Numbered from the stretch's first letter, positions 46,121 to 57,300 are shown. The stretch is DNA of 64,000 bases from Pedobacter sp. HDW13 (GCF_011303555.1 NZ_CP049868.1:5766001-5830000), one strand, 5' to 3'. Notes: generated by a model from the sequence alone, not told the origin. Numbers and translations: made by a program.

Positions 46121-48016
46121 TTACCATCCTGGATTTTGTGGACCGAACTTGGCATTATTATCGATATAGCCTTGCCCTATCGGGAAAAGGTATCTCCTGG
46201 AAGCATCGAATTTTCTATTGTTATATTGATTGTTAAATGGCCCGGTTACTATCGAAAAAGATTTGCTATCTTTTGATAAATCCATTACACGGATGGGTTC
46301 AGTTAACTCACTAATGGACTGACCAGAAGCCAGGCCATTGTTTGCATCGCCGCCAAATCTGCCCCAACGCAACAAGCTATAATAATGATCGTTTTCTTCT
46401 GCGAGTTCTACCCTTCTTTCAATTTTATAATCTTTCCATGCAGCAGTTGTTGTACCTGCTGTAGAAGCAGGAAGCTTACCATGTAAAACCCTGGTTTTGT
46501 TTAGGTTTATGAGCGCATTGGCAATATCTCCTTTAAGTAAATAGGCTTCGGCAAGGTTTAAATATATCCTGCCCAACCGCATACAAACCCAATGGTAGTC
46601 GGTATTAACACTATTTAAATAACTTGGCGCTACATTGGTATACAATCCCTTACGCCAGTACATATTACTTAAACTGGTTTCGTATCCACCACCATTAATA
46701 GTGCCCAAAAACCTACCCGAATTACCTTTTAAGCTCGTAGTAAATAATTCTCCGTAAAATGTATTTTGATCGCTAATGATAGAAGCTTTCCAGCGTGCAT
46801 CCCTATTCTCGTTGGTTAAGGTTAACATGGTTTCGGTACTTCCAGCTTTAATGCGACCCATTTTCACCAACACGTCATTATTCAGTTTAGCTGTTTTATC
46901 ATCAGGGAAGCCTGATTTAGCAAAGGGTGCAATTACATTTACGCTTTCATCAACAGCATTAAGGTACTGAGAGGTTTGGTTCCAGGGCAGCGCTTTGGTA
47001 GGATCGGCCTTATCGATTGTTAAGTAATCATCGGTAAAGTTCTGCGTAGGAAAGTTCTCTGGCCAAACCTCAAAAGGCACCGGCTTGTTAAATAAAGGTG
47101 AGCCGCCAAATTGCGTAATTGTTTCTGGCTTAATATTTGGCAGTTGGTGTTGCATTGGCGTACCACTCAATGAAGTGTTAATCGCTTTTCTGTACACAGC
47201 GAAAATAATTTCATTTGATGTACTTTTGGTTTCGTTAAACATGCCTTCATAATCCGTATCGAGCACATAGCCGCCACCAATTACCAATTGGGCATTGGTT
47301 ATAACTTTATCAAGCAATGGATCGTTAGCCGCAACATTTGGTGCTGCCGGATAATTTTTATAAGCAAGCGCTTGCAAACAAACCTCAGTTAAAAACCCTG
47401 CTGCCACATATTTATTAGTTCTACCCGATACTTTGGTAGCTGGCAAATCAGCAACTGCATCTTCGAGATCTTTGATGATGTAATTGTAACTTTCGGAGGG
47501 GTTTGCGGTACTTGGTAATTTAAGCTCATCATTTTCAGTTAAAACCTTATCTATCCAAACAATGCGGCCTGTTTTTCTGGCAATACTGAAGTAAGACATA
47601 GCCCTTAAAAACTTGGCTTCGGCAATCAGTGTTTTTTTATCAGCGTCTGCGATACCTGCTGATTCGGTTACGTTTTTAATAATTACATTGCAACGACGAA
47701 CCGCTGCCCAGTTATTAAAACCGTAATCGCTCCTATTGGTTAAAGTTTCTGTAAAAACCGGGAGTGCATCGCTTGCATTGCCATAAGCACCTATAATGTT
47801 TGCGGTATAAGTATCTTCAGCACCCTTAAGACCACATGTGTAAGCGTTCATGATCCCCGAGTAAGTGCCATAAATAAAAGTTTCGGCATTGGCCTTGCTA
47901 CTCCATACTACATCAGGACTGATCAAACTTAAAGGTTCTGCATCCAATACTTTTTTACATGAGCCTAATACCAGCAAACCAGTAAAAACTCCAATTATTG
48001 TTATAATTTTTTTCAT
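46121..48016 (-). CDS. SusD/RagB family outer membrane glycan-binding lipoprotein (PUL1)
   Basis: The 631-residue protein has a lipoprotein signal (ITIIGVFTGLLVLGSCKKVL). It shows the SusD layout: an N-terminal helical region with FLRAMSYFSIARKTGR (the conserved alkR-like TPR segment), a variable middle, and a C-terminal LGRIYLNLAEAYLLKGDIAN with RRVELAEENDHYYSLLRW, then YLFPIGQGYIDNNAKFGPQN at the end. It caps the SusC transporter and binds the oligosaccharide at the cell surface. It follows susC by 17 bases. Confidence 0.93.
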   Translation of the reverse strand: MKKIITIIGVFTGLLVLGSCKKVLDAEPLSLISPDVVWSSKANAETFIYGTYSGIMNAYTCGLKGAEDTYTANIIGAYGNASDALPVFTETLTNRSDYGFNNWAAVRRCNVIIKNVTESAGIADADKKTLIAEAKFLRAMSYFSIARKTGRIVWIDKVLTENDELKLPSTANPSESYNYIIKDLEDAVADLPATKVSGRTNKYVAAGFLTEVCLQALAYKNYPAAPNVAANDPLLDKVITNAQLVIGGGYVLDTDYEGMFNETKSTSNEIIFAVYRKAINTSLSGTPMQHQLPNIKPETITQFGGSPLFNKPVPFEVWPENFPTQNFTDDYLTIDKADPTKALPWNQTSQYLNAVDESVNVIAPFAKSGFPDDKTAKLNNDVLVKMGRIKAGSTETMLTLTNENRDARWKASIISDQNTFYGELFTTSLKGNSGRFLGTINGGGYETSLSNMYWRKGLYTNVAPSYLNSVNTDYHWVCMRLGRIYLNLAEAYLLKGDIANALINLNKTRVLHGKLPASTAGTTTAAWKDYKIERRVELAEENDHYYSLLRWGRFGGDANNGLASGQSISELTEPIRVMDLSKDSKSFSIVTGPFNNQYNNRKFDASRRYLFPIGQGYIDNNAKFGPQNPGW

Positions 48017-48033
48017 GATTTTTAATAGTTTAA

Positions 48034-51000
48034 TTAGAAACCTACACTTAAACCCAATGCAAGTGTGCGCTGAATAGGGTAATTGTAATTATTGGTATCT
48101 GATTCCGGATCAATAAAATATTTCTGGCTTTTTGCCGATGTTAATAAATTCGTACCCGACGCAAATAACCTCAGGCTTTGAAATGGCGATTTTTTTAGCA
48201 AACCTTGTTTAAAATCATAACCTATTTGCACATATTTTAGACGTACATATTTAGATTGAATCAACCAAAAATCACTTCCACGCGAACTATTACTGCCGTT
48301 AACGGCATCATTACTAATTGCTCTGGGAAAAATAGCATTTGTGTTATCTGGTCGCCAATAATCAGTTTGAAAATCATAAACGAGTAAATTTTGTCCGCTT
48401 ACACCCTGAATTACATCTCCGATATAACGATCTCTATTACCTGCTCCCTGTACAACGGCATTTAAAGAGAATCCTTTATAAGCCAAATCAACCGTAATAC
48501 CATAATTGGTTCGTGGAGTTGTATTACTACCTATTCTTCTAAAATCATCTCCGTTAAGTTGTCCGTCTCCATTTAGATCAAGGTATCTTAAATCGCCTGC
48601 ACCTACATTAATTGAAGTGATACGACGAGCTCCGGTTAACAATTGGCTGTTATCTGTATAAAATCCACCATTTAAATAACCAGTTTGTAGAAAACTGCCA
48701 GTTGTATTGGTTGTTCTGGTATATGGATTTTTCAATGTAGCGTCATCATCTGCTGCCGAGCGCTCTGTCAATGAATTGAATCGGGTAAAGTTGACACCAA
48801 TTTTATAGGTCAGGTCGCCGATGTTACTCGCCCAATTCACATTAAAATCAAAGCCTTCAGTTCGGGTAGCGCCTTCGGTAAAGTTTATTTGTGGCAAACC
48901 AATGCCCAGTGTTTGAGCAAAACGAGGGTCGCTGGTTACAAATCCGGTTCTACGGGTATAAAAATAATCGAAGGTGGCATTTAACCGATTATTCAGGGTT
49001 CCAAATTCTAAGGCTAAATCTCTGTTACCAATAGTTTGCCATGAATAAGTATTACTAGGCAAACTACCAGGTTCTGATGTACCCTGAACCATATTGCCGT
49101 TAACTACATAAGCCTGGGCATTAATGCCATATGCGGGTACATATCCAAATGCACCAACACCGGTTTTATCGCCCAATACACCATAAGAACCTCTTAATTT
49201 CAAAAAGTCCAAAATATGTTTTTCTTTTAGCGATTTCATAAACGGCTCATCAGAGATGATATAACTTCCTGAAACGGCGTAAAAAGTACCCCATTGTTTA
49301 CCGGGCACGAAAAGATAGTCACCATCCCTTCTAACCGATCCCTCTACTGAATATCTTGATTTGTAAGTATAGGTTAACCTACCTAATAACGCTGCTCTTG
49401 CTGCTTCGCTTTCGCCACCACCAACAGTTTGGTTTAAAGCTGGCCCAGCTACTAACTGATCAAAAATAATCTGATAACCTACTCTACTCCCATTAACAGA
49501 TGATGATTCATCTCGCTGACGTTCTGCTACCCCTGTAAAATCGATACTATGATCGCCAAAAGTTTTATTGTAAAGTACGTAACCTTGCAGGGTTAATGTA
49601 CTTCCCTGTCCTTGCGATACGGTTAAGCCTGGTGCATTACCAAATATTGGTGATGTACTGTTTAAATTATAGGCAGGTGCAAGATAATTCCAACTTTTAC
49701 CAACGTTATTGTAGGTAGTATAAGCACCATTAAATTTAAATCTTAAACCATCTAAAAAGTGAGCTGCATACTCCAGACCTAAATTGGTATTTAAAATTTT
49801 AGCAAAGCCTTTATTATATCCGGATTTAGGATCCAACTCCCTTACCGGGTTATCAGACTGCGTAGTTGGCAAACCAAATTCGTTAACAGCCAATTGCTCT
49901 GGTGTTCTATTTTGAATGTGGCTATATATATTTCCATAACCTGCACCAGGCTGAATATTACTTTCAATAAAACCATCTAAACCTGCAGTTACCTTTAGAT
50001 TTATATTTTCAAACTCGCTGGTTGTATTTAAACGGTAAGTAGTACGTTTGTTGTAATTGTTATCGGTTTTTAAAATGCTACTCTGATCGTAGTAAGAAAG
50101 ACCCGCATAGTAAGTTAATTTTTTAGTTCCTGATGTAACTGCTAAATCATGGCGCATTTCCGGCGCAAAATTCTTCATAGTCAGTGCCTGCCAATCGGTA
50201 TTGGGGAAATTAAAAGGATCTGAGCCGGTACGCAATTTTTCTAATTCAGCATCCGTTCTAAACGGGGTTCTACCTTCGGCTGCATATAATTTATTTTTTG
50301 CAAGCGCCTGGTCATAAGAACTAAGTTTTTCAGGGAATAAGGTTGGTTGAGAAAATATTTGATTGTAGGAATAATTAATTTTGATTACCCCTTCTTTACC
50401 TCTTTTGGTAGTAACAAGTACTACTCCATTTGCACCCTGATTACCGTATAAAGCAGTAGCACCAGCATCTTTTAAAATCGAAAAGCTCTCAATATCGTTA
50501 GGGTTAAGATTAGAAAAATCATTTGCAGAACGCACAATATTATCGATAACATAAATTGGACTTTGGCCACGAATTAAAATACCACTTTTAGTACCCGGGG
50601 CTCCATTACTTGCTGTCACGATTATTCCAGGTACCCTACCTGCCACAGCATCGTTAATAGATTGTACCGGCAAAGGTGCTACATTACTCATATCTAAAGT
50701 ACTGATGGCACTCGTAGTTTTACGCTTGGTTGTTGTACCATAAGCTTGTACAACAACCTCATCCAAACTATTATCATCGGGCGTTAAGGTAACTGCCATA
50801 GAAGTTTTAGCTGGTACTTCCAGTGTTTTATATCCTACCATTGAAAATATCAAAACTGCATTATCGGGTACTTTAAGGGTAAAGCCTCCATTACCATCGG
50901 TAGAAGCGCCTATTCCCTTTGTACCTTTCACAATAACGGTAACTCCCGGGAGCCCTACACCTGTAGTGTCGCGCACCGTTCCTTTAACAATGATATCCTT

Positions 51001-51375
51001 GCTGGCTTCTCCGGCAGGTAAAATAGTAATGAGGTTGTTCTGTTGAATATTAAAATTAAGTGTGGTCCCTGATAACAACGCACGCATCACCTCTTCCAAC
51101 GAGGCTTCGCTTGTTTTGATATTGATTAATTTGTTAAACGGCCCTTCTGTTGGGCTGTATACAAAACGGTATCCGCTTTGTTTTTCGATGATCTGCAAGG
51201 CTTTTTCGAGTTTGATATTTTTCATATCAAGCGAAAGTTTTTCTTGTGAGAAAACCTTGGCAGAAACATTTAAACAAGTAACAAATACTAATAAAAATGC
51301 AATCTTCATGGGGATGATGATTTTAGAAAGCAGCCTGAGCCATGGCGAGGCTTGACTAATGTAAATTTTAATCAT
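48034..51375 (-). CDS. SusC-type TonB-dependent transporter with STN domain (PUL1)
   Basis: The 1113-residue protein has an N-terminal signal (MKIAFLLVFVTCLNVSAKVF). An STN domain follows at about 45-115 (LEKALQIIEKQSGYRFVYSP). Next come a carboxypeptidase-like domain (VKGTVRDTTGVGLPGVTVIV), a plug (SLDEVVVQAYGTTTKRKTTS, SILKDAGATALYGNQGANGV) and a long beta-barrel. The STN domain is the part that signals to a FecR-type anti-sigma factor, and such a gene (51524-52575) lies directly upstream. It imports the PUL1 glycan across the outer membrane using TonB energy. Confidence 0.95.
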   Translation of the reverse strand: MIKIYISQASPWLRLLSKIIIPMKIAFLLVFVTCLNVSAKVFSQEKLSLDMKNIKLEKALQIIEKQSGYRFVYSPTEGPFNKLINIKTSEASLEEVMRALLSGTTLNFNIQQNNLITILPAGEASKDIIVKGTVRDTTGVGLPGVTVIVKGTKGIGASTDGNGGFTLKVPDNAVLIFSMVGYKTLEVPAKTSMAVTLTPDDNSLDEVVVQAYGTTTKRKTTSAISTLDMSNVAPLPVQSINDAVAGRVPGIIVTASNGAPGTKSGILIRGQSPIYVIDNIVRSANDFSNLNPNDIESFSILKDAGATALYGNQGANGVVLVTTKRGKEGVIKINYSYNQIFSQPTLFPEKLSSYDQALAKNKLYAAEGRTPFRTDAELEKLRTGSDPFNFPNTDWQALTMKNFAPEMRHDLAVTSGTKKLTYYAGLSYYDQSSILKTDNNYNKRTTYRLNTTSEFENINLKVTAGLDGFIESNIQPGAGYGNIYSHIQNRTPEQLAVNEFGLPTTQSDNPVRELDPKSGYNKGFAKILNTNLGLEYAAHFLDGLRFKFNGAYTTYNNVGKSWNYLAPAYNLNSTSPIFGNAPGLTVSQGQGSTLTLQGYVLYNKTFGDHSIDFTGVAERQRDESSSVNGSRVGYQIIFDQLVAGPALNQTVGGGESEAARAALLGRLTYTYKSRYSVEGSVRRDGDYLFVPGKQWGTFYAVSGSYIISDEPFMKSLKEKHILDFLKLRGSYGVLGDKTGVGAFGYVPAYGINAQAYVVNGNMVQGTSEPGSLPSNTYSWQTIGNRDLALEFGTLNNRLNATFDYFYTRRTGFVTSDPRFAQTLGIGLPQINFTEGATRTEGFDFNVNWASNIGDLTYKIGVNFTRFNSLTERSAADDDATLKNPYTRTTNTTGSFLQTGYLNGGFYTDNSQLLTGARRITSINVGAGDLRYLDLNGDGQLNGDDFRRIGSNTTPRTNYGITVDLAYKGFSLNAVVQGAGNRDRYIGDVIQGVSGQNLLVYDFQTDYWRPDNTNAIFPRAISNDAVNGSNSSRGSDFWLIQSKYVRLKYVQIGYDFKQGLLKKSPFQSLRLFASGTNLLTSAKSQKYFIDPESDTNNYNYPIQRTLALGLSVGF

Positions 51376-51458
51376 ATTTTTGTTTTTTGATTGGTTTATT
51401 TGGGGCTACGCATTTCCAGTGAGGAACCCCAGATTAGAAAAAAGATCAAAAAATTTAA

Positions 51459-51485
51459 TTGGGGAATGTGTTCGAGCACTTCCCC
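51459..51485. terminator. hairpin between fecR and susC
   Basis: A stem with a bulge (ggggaa-tgtg ... cac-ttcccc) lies between the FecR gene end and susC. On the minus strand it is followed by an AT-rich stretch ending in six T residues. It could end the sigma-FecR transcript or attenuate read-through into susC. Confidence 0.45.
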
Positions 51486-51523
51486 TTTTTCTTTTTGATA
51501 CAGGTTTATTTTGGTTAGTTTGT

Positions 51524-52575
51524 TTATTTGGTTATTGTAATGTGATCTCCTTTCTGTTTAAAATTAAAATATTTAACCTGTTGCAAATTGTGCAATACCG
51601 TTAGGATGTCTTCATTTCTAAAATTGGCGGTATAAATATATTCGGCTACTTCTTTATCCCGAACTCGATAGTTACATTAAACCAGCGTTCAAGACGCTCT
51701 TTAATCTCTTCAAAATCGTTGTTTATAAAAATGATATCGTTATTGGTCCAGGCCGATTCTACTACCTGTTTATTCATTAGCGTAAGGTTATTGACCTCAA
51801 TTTTAGGTAACCTGTACTGGCGCTCTTTAATTGATTGACCCGGATCTATCGGTGCCATTAACATGTGATAGGTGATTTTTTGCCCTGCTTTAAGGATAAT
51901 GGTATTTTTATTTAAGCCGGTATTGTCTTCAAGCTTAATCGTACCCCGTACCAGGGTTGCAGCCGATTCGTTCTCATTTGCATAACTTTTCACATTAAAT
52001 GCAGTACCCAACACCGTAATCTTAAAATCTTTGGTGTGTACAAAAAAGGGTTTGGCAGCATTGTGCTTTACGTCAAAGTAGGCTTCTCCGGTTAGCTTAA
52101 CATTTCTATCTTTTTGATCGAAGTTATCTCCCAGTTCAATTTTACTGTCGCCATTTAGATAAACCAAAGTACCATCGGGTAAGGTAACTTTCTTCTTCTC
52201 TCCTTTTTTAGCTGCAAAATTTTCGGCATAATGCAAGCTGTTATTCGGTTGATTATAAATGTTGTACAATAAACCTATAAACAATACGACCAAAAGAGAA
52301 GCGGCGATAGCATAATGTACAGATCTGAAGCGCTTAACTTTAGTTACAGGACTTATCTGGTTAGTAAGGTAATCTAGCTGTTTATTAACCGGTTTTAAAT
52401 TACCGCTTAATACCTGGTATAACTTTTTAGCTGCCTGCAGTGTTTTATGTTTTTCAGGATGTTTGGCTATCCATGTTTCCCAGAAAATCACACATTTTTC
52501 GTTGCTACCTTCGCAATACTGCTTAAAGGTATCATCCATTAAAAAATCTTCAGGGTACTTATATTCATCAATCAT
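51524..52575 (-). CDS. FecR-family anti-sigma factor, frameshifted near the C-terminus
   Basis: The open frame 51646-52575 gives 309 residues: a cytoplasmic N-terminus, one membrane segment near 92-112 (YAIAASLLVVLFIGLLYNIY) and the FecR domain (KKGEKKKVTLPDGTLVYLNG, VKLTGEAYFDVKHNAAKPF, VLGTAFNVKSY). It breaks at FNVTIEFG. The next frame continues DKEVAEYIYTANFRNEDIL and runs to a stop at 51524 (HITITK), the usual C-terminal domain. One more G in the run at 51658-51660 restores it. It relays SusC state to the ECF sigma factor upstream. Confidence 0.85.
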
Positions 52576-52679
52576 GGAACGGGCTTTTAATACCAGTGCA
52601 CAGAAAGTGATTTTTTTACCAAGTATTTTTTACTTTTTTTTTATTTTATTTAAAAATGTGCTTCAAAGCGCTTAGAGCA

Positions 52680-53258
52680 TTAGAATTTAAGCTGTGTACG
52701 CAAAAATTTTAATGCGCTATAAATGGTATTATAGGCTGTTCTTACTGTTAATTGTGTTCTTTTGGCCACATCTTCGTAACTCAATCCATCATAAAACCGC
52801 AATTGGATTAATTTTCTTTGCTGAGGGGTTAGTTTTTCGAGGGCAGCAAGCAAACTGGTTTTTACCAGCTCGTCTGATTGAATTTTTACGATCAGTTCTT
52901 CATAAGGCATTTCCAAAAGAGCTTCATCTTCTCTTACAATTACTGAAATGGCTTTGTTTAAACGTTGTTCGTGTGCAATCCGTTTTAAAATTTTTCTTTT
53001 TAAAATCGTACGCAGATAAGATTCAACCTGTTCTACACGGGGTAGTGTTTCGTGTTTTTCCCAAATTTCGAGAAATACCTGGTTTAATGTATCGGTAACC
53101 ACTTCTGAGTCGCTGCAAACCCTCAAGCCAAATCCGGCTAAACTTCTATAGAGGCTTTTATACAAATTAAGAAAGGCATCTCTTTCGCCCATACATAGGG
53201 CCTCCCACCACAATACATGGAACGTAATTTTATCCTCGGCGAAATTATGCTTGTCCAT
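52680..53258 (-). CDS. ECF RNA polymerase sigma factor
   Basis: The 192-residue protein has a region 2 (DAFLNLYKSLYRSLAGFGLR, EIWEKHETLPRVEQVESYLR) and a region 4 helix-turn-helix (LTPQQRKLIQLRFYDGLSYE, DVAKRTQLTVRTAYNTIYSA). It is of the Bacteroidetes type paired with FecR and STN-containing SusC proteins. It lies about 100 bases upstream of the FecR gene on the same strand and should activate the PUL1 genes when the glycan is transported. Confidence 0.93.
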   Translation of the reverse strand: MDKHNFAEDKITFHVLWWEALCMGERDAFLNLYKSLYRSLAGFGLRVCSDSEVVTDTLNQVFLEIWEKHETLPRVEQVESYLRTILKRKILKRIAHEQRLNKAISVIVREDEALLEMPYEELIVKIQSDELVKTSLLAALEKLTPQQRKLIQLRFYDGLSYEDVAKRTQLTVRTAYNTIYSALKFLRTQLKF

Positions 53259-53583
53259 GATAAAATTTACGACTGCTCTTTCCTTTTACCGGAAATGAAA
53301 CACTTGTATTGGGATAATTTTGCAAAAATATAGTCATTAATCGTTTAGTCAGCACACGATTTAGGGATATTGTGCTGTGCAGTTTTTTGGTTTTGTTGTA
53401 GCTTGGTTTGTTACAAGGTACAGGTTAATCTTCAAATACCTTTCCTTTAATCACTTGTTTTTTTTATTTCAGCTTATTGTAAGCCAAAATATTTTCAAAT
53501 CTGAACGAGAAAAAGTTTAGCAAAACTAAAAAAATTAAGCTATTATAAACAACATAAATTGCTTTCGGCAGCTTAAAACAAAA
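53259..53583. other. intergenic with possible sigma-gene promoter
   Basis: No gene is seen here. On the minus strand a TATTTTTG element (53323-53330) matches the -7 consensus TAnnTTTG, 64 bases upstream of the sigma gene. A matching -33 element is not obvious. The rest is AT-rich with poly-A/T tracts. Confidence 0.4.
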
Positions 53584-53618
53584 AGTGTTGAACTCAGACA
53601 AGCCGAATCCAACACTTC
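53584..53618 (-). terminator. terminator of the PUL2 operon
   Basis: On the minus strand the stem aagtgttg / caacactt is followed by a T run, about 50 bases after the MFS gene stop. Confidence 0.7.
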
Positions 53619-53666
53619 AAAAAACAAATATCTCTGTTTAGTATTTATATAAATTACCGACTTTTT

Positions 53667-54908
53667 TTAATCCTGCTCAATAAAGTTAAGTTCCCTGTCG
53701 TGCGTTTCGGGTATAGTGAGCACACTGTATATGCCAATACTAAAACAAATTACCCCCACCACTGCCGCAGCATTAAGCGCTAGTATATCGGGTTTTAAAG
53801 CCGCATAAAGTGTTGTCATTAATACCACCGTGCCACGAACCATATTGGGAATGGTAGTTGCTGCCGTAGCCCTTAAATTGGTTCCAAACTGTTCGGCACC
53901 AATAGTAACAAACATAGCCCAATAGCCAATACCAAAGCCTAGCCAAAGGCACATGAGGTATATTCCTGTAGGATTTGCCAGACCTCCATACAGGTAAATA
54001 ATCGAACCCAAAAGCGTAAAGAGCATGAGTATCATTACAGCCTTCTTTCTGGAGCAAAGCAGATAACTTAATACACCACTCAGCAGATCGCCCGTAGCTA
54101 GGCCAATGTAACACCACATTACCGAGAGGCCTGGTTTTACCTCTTCCGTTATGCCTAAAGCCTTGGCAAATTCGTTGCTAAAAGTAGCCAGAATACCGAT
54201 TACATACCAGGTTGGCAATCCGATACCTATACACCTGGCGTAGAGTTTTAAGCGGCGGGTATTGGTAAAAAATGATTTAAAACTCCCCTTACGAACCTGC
54301 TCACGTTCGGCTATCTGTGTGTACATGCCCGATTCGAAAACCCCTATTCTCAAAAGCAGCAGCAATATCCCTAAACCACCGCCCGTGAAATAAGCATAAC
54401 GCCAACTAAAAAGCTCAACGGTAAAATAGGCTGCAACAGCGCCTAGCAAACCCACGCCTGCAACTACCGAGGCACCAATACCGCGCAATTTTTTAGGCAG
54501 GCTCTCTGAAACCAAAGTTATGCCTGCTCCAAGCTCTCCGGCCAAACCTACACCGGCAACAAAGCGCAAAACTTTATATAGGGTAATATCCTGAACAAAT
54601 CCGCAGGCAAAATTGGCTATTGAATAGGTAATAATCGATCCGAAAAGCACCGATAACCTGCCTTTTTTATCTCCCAAAATGCCCCACAATATGCCGCCCA
54701 ATAGCAAACCACTCATTTGCCAGTTCAAAATGCTCGCTCCTTCTACAGATTGTGCTGTTTCATCCAGGCCCAATTCAATCAGGCTCGGAATCCTAACAAT
54801 GCCAAACAGCAGCAAATCGTATATATCTACAAAATAACCTAAAGCTGCAACAATAACTACCGTGCTGAACAAGTGCTGCCATACACTTTTACCACCAATC
54901 CTTTCCAT
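53667..54908 (-). CDS. MFS transporter (sugar-type permease), PUL2
   Basis: The 413-residue protein has 12 hydrophobic segments and belongs to the sugar/aromatic-acid porter group. LGYFVDIYDLLLFGIVRIPS in the first segment, GILWGILGDKKGRLSVLFGS at the first cytoplasmic loop, and RFVAGVGLAGELGAGITLVS after it are typical. It begins 2 bases after the preceding gene ends, so it is co-transcribed with SusC, SusD and the secreted protein. It should import the breakdown product into the cytoplasm. A 114-codon frame inside it is a shadow. Confidence 0.88.
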   Translation of the reverse strand: MERIGGKSVWQHLFSTVVIVAALGYFVDIYDLLLFGIVRIPSLIELGLDETAQSVEGASILNWQMSGLLLGGILWGILGDKKGRLSVLFGSIITYSIANFACGFVQDITLYKVLRFVAGVGLAGELGAGITLVSESLPKKLRGIGASVVAGVGLLGAVAAYFTVELFSWRYAYFTGGGLGILLLLLRIGVFESGMYTQIAEREQVRKGSFKSFFTNTRRLKLYARCIGIGLPTWYVIGILATFSNEFAKALGITEEVKPGLSVMWCYIGLATGDLLSGVLSYLLCSRKKAVMILMLFTLLGSIIYLYGGLANPTGIYLMCLWLGFGIGYWAMFVTIGAEQFGTNLRATAATTIPNMVRGTVVLMTTLYAALKPDILALNAAAVVGVICFSIGIYSVLTIPETHDRELNFIEQD

Positions 54909-54910
54909 AT

Positions 54911-57285
54911 TTATTGATAGATAAAAGTAACGCTTACCACACAGTCCTTATCGGCCACAGCCCTTACCCAATGAGCACTAAAGCCGGCAGGAAATTCGTA
55001 TTCAACGGGTTTGCCTGGAGTAAGGTTAAAGGTTTTGTATTGGTGAAAACCAGTGAGGTCGAAATCAACTTCAAGGGTAATTTTCACAGGGATATTTGCA
55101 GTTAAGCTAACCTTTTTACGGTCGTAACCCGTCATTAAGTAAGGCAACGAAGCTTCTCCGGCTTTTACTGTAGTATTTTTCCAAACGCTTCCCGTGCCTA
55201 CTGCTTTTCCCATTTTCCACATATCATCTACCCCACCATACCACAAGCCGTTCGAGGAGTTGCCAAAGTACTGGCCATCAGCCCGTGCATCTTTTTTTGT
55301 TCCGCTGAGCACCAATAACCCGCGCCAGGTACAGAAATCAATAATTTTTTTATTATGGGTGGTAATCGGTCGCAAAGCAATAAAACCACTTTCCCTGCCA
55401 ACTTCATAAAAGGTGCCCGAAATATTCAGCATAAACCGTTCAGATTCGATTTCCCTTTTATCGCGATAGGCAAAGGTTTGGTAAATATCTGAACCTTTGG
55501 GCAAGCGAAATGTACCTGTTGCATCTTTTACAATTACCGAAGCCTCATCAACCGTGTATCCCTTAACTAATTTTCCTAAACGCAAAACCTGTGCGCTACT
55601 GTCGGTTGTTGGGGTAACAGTAACCAGTTTCTCATCTACTTCCGTGTACTTATTTTCGCTTGTTTGCAATACCTGCAGGTTTTTATTAAAATTTGCCGGA
55701 CGGATAATGTTTGCATTAACCGGACTTGTTTCCGTAATATCGGCCAGCGATTTAAACAATGTATTATTTGGTGTATGTGGCTTTCCGCTGAAATGCATAA
55801 AGGCTGTTGCGATGCAATCTTTATCGGTTTTAAACCTGATCCAGGTGGCTTTCAAATCTGCCGGCAGCAGAAAATATTGATAATGGTTAGCATCCAGCCT
55901 GATTTTTTTATAATCTTTCCAGCTATTGTTTCCGCTTACATCGATCTGGAGTGTCACCGTAGTTTGCTTATCGGCTAACAAATGGAGTACCTTTTTATCA
56001 AATCCATTAATGAGATAAGGATCTGATGGGGTATTGCCCTTAACTGCATCCTTTTCCCAGGGGCCGCCCCATCCCGTAGGACTGCCCCATTTATTAAGAT
56101 CGTTCCACTGGCCAAACCATAAGTTGGATTGAGCCCGTCCGGCCAACGGATTTTCTAGCACCGTGGTTTCGTCTGTTGCAATTACAATCTGATTGTTCCA
56201 GTTGCAAAAATCGGGGATATAGCGCAAATGGGTGTTAAGTGGTGCAATTCCTCCACTGTTTGCCCGGGAAAAGGTTTTTGGAAAATCATACATCATTGCA
56301 TGCATATCCATCAGCATTTTGCCATTCCCCACTTCACGGATGCGTGGCCATTCGGTATACCAGCCCCCACGGTGATCGTAAGTATGGGCAGCCTTAGGTA
56401 AACGGTAGGTATACCATTGCCCTTTATCCAGTAGTTTAAGTATAACCGAACGTTTATCCCAGCCTATACTCCATAGCGGGGTCTTATTGTCTGGACTGCC
56501 ATAAATACCTCCCGGTCCGGTTACATCGGTAAACTGCCTGCGTTCTACTATTTCCCATTTTTTACCATCCCAACTGGCCAGTACTCCTTTTTCTTCATTG
56601 TTACCGGGTAAACTGCCTGCCTGAAGCATGTCTTTCGTTATTTTAAAAACGGCTTCCTCACCATTGTTGGCTACAACTAATTTGCCCTGTGCTGTATAAG
56701 CCCCTTACCGTGCCAGCCAGGAACAGGCTTATGAAACAGTTTATTAACCGCGAGTGTATGTACGTTTACTTCATATAGCACACCTTCCATATCATAAAAA
56801 TACACCATGTTTTCGGGATCAGACAGGTGCCTGGCTGTTGCGGTCATCCGGCCAGGCATTACACTGAAAGGGATGGTCCTCACTTTGCCCTTATCATCAA
56901 TAAAATAACTGCTGGTAATAAGCTGGTTGGACTCACGATGGATCATCCTATTGGCTGGTGTACCACCAATACTTTCCGGATGAATGGTTACATTTAAATC
57001 TTTATCTAAACTGTAAAGCTTATCGGCGCTGCCATGGGGCTCATGTGGCGAATAGGTAACCATCCAAAGCTGACCGGCCCAGGGTGTAATGGCGCCTATA
57101 CCGTTTTCAAAACCCTGGCCTCCCTTCTTATCCTGCAGTTCTTTTTTTGGCCAGCCTTCGTTAAAGGTGGCCAGATGCGGATATACACCGCTAACCTGAA
57201 TGGGTTTAGTTTGGGCTTTAACTAAAAATGGTATAACGAGTGCGGCTACTGCACTTAAATAGATATTCGGTCTTATGTTTTTCAT
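54911..57285 (-). pseudogene. secreted protein of unknown function in PUL2, frameshifted
   Basis: Two frames (56677-57285 and 54911-56629) make one protein of about 790 residues. The first has a signal peptide (NIYLSAVAALVIPFLVKAQ) and ends HGKGLIQHRAN. The correct continuation, GAYTAQGKLVVANNGEEAVF, then leads into the second frame. The loss of one G in the run at 56701-56704 explains the break. The protein has two repeated halves with WYTEWPRI and FCNWNNQIV/FCTWRGLLV-type segments. A beta-propeller or similar repeat fold is likely. I do not recognise the family by function; related proteins occur in Bacteroidetes sugar loci. It lies between susD and the MFS gene. Confidence 0.7.
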
Positions 57286-57300
57286 CTCTTTTTAAAAATC

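Noticed and set aside
53773..54117. A 114-codon frame inside the MFS permease gene
   Set aside because: It is the same strand in another frame of a well-supported membrane transporter and has no membrane-protein or other family features.
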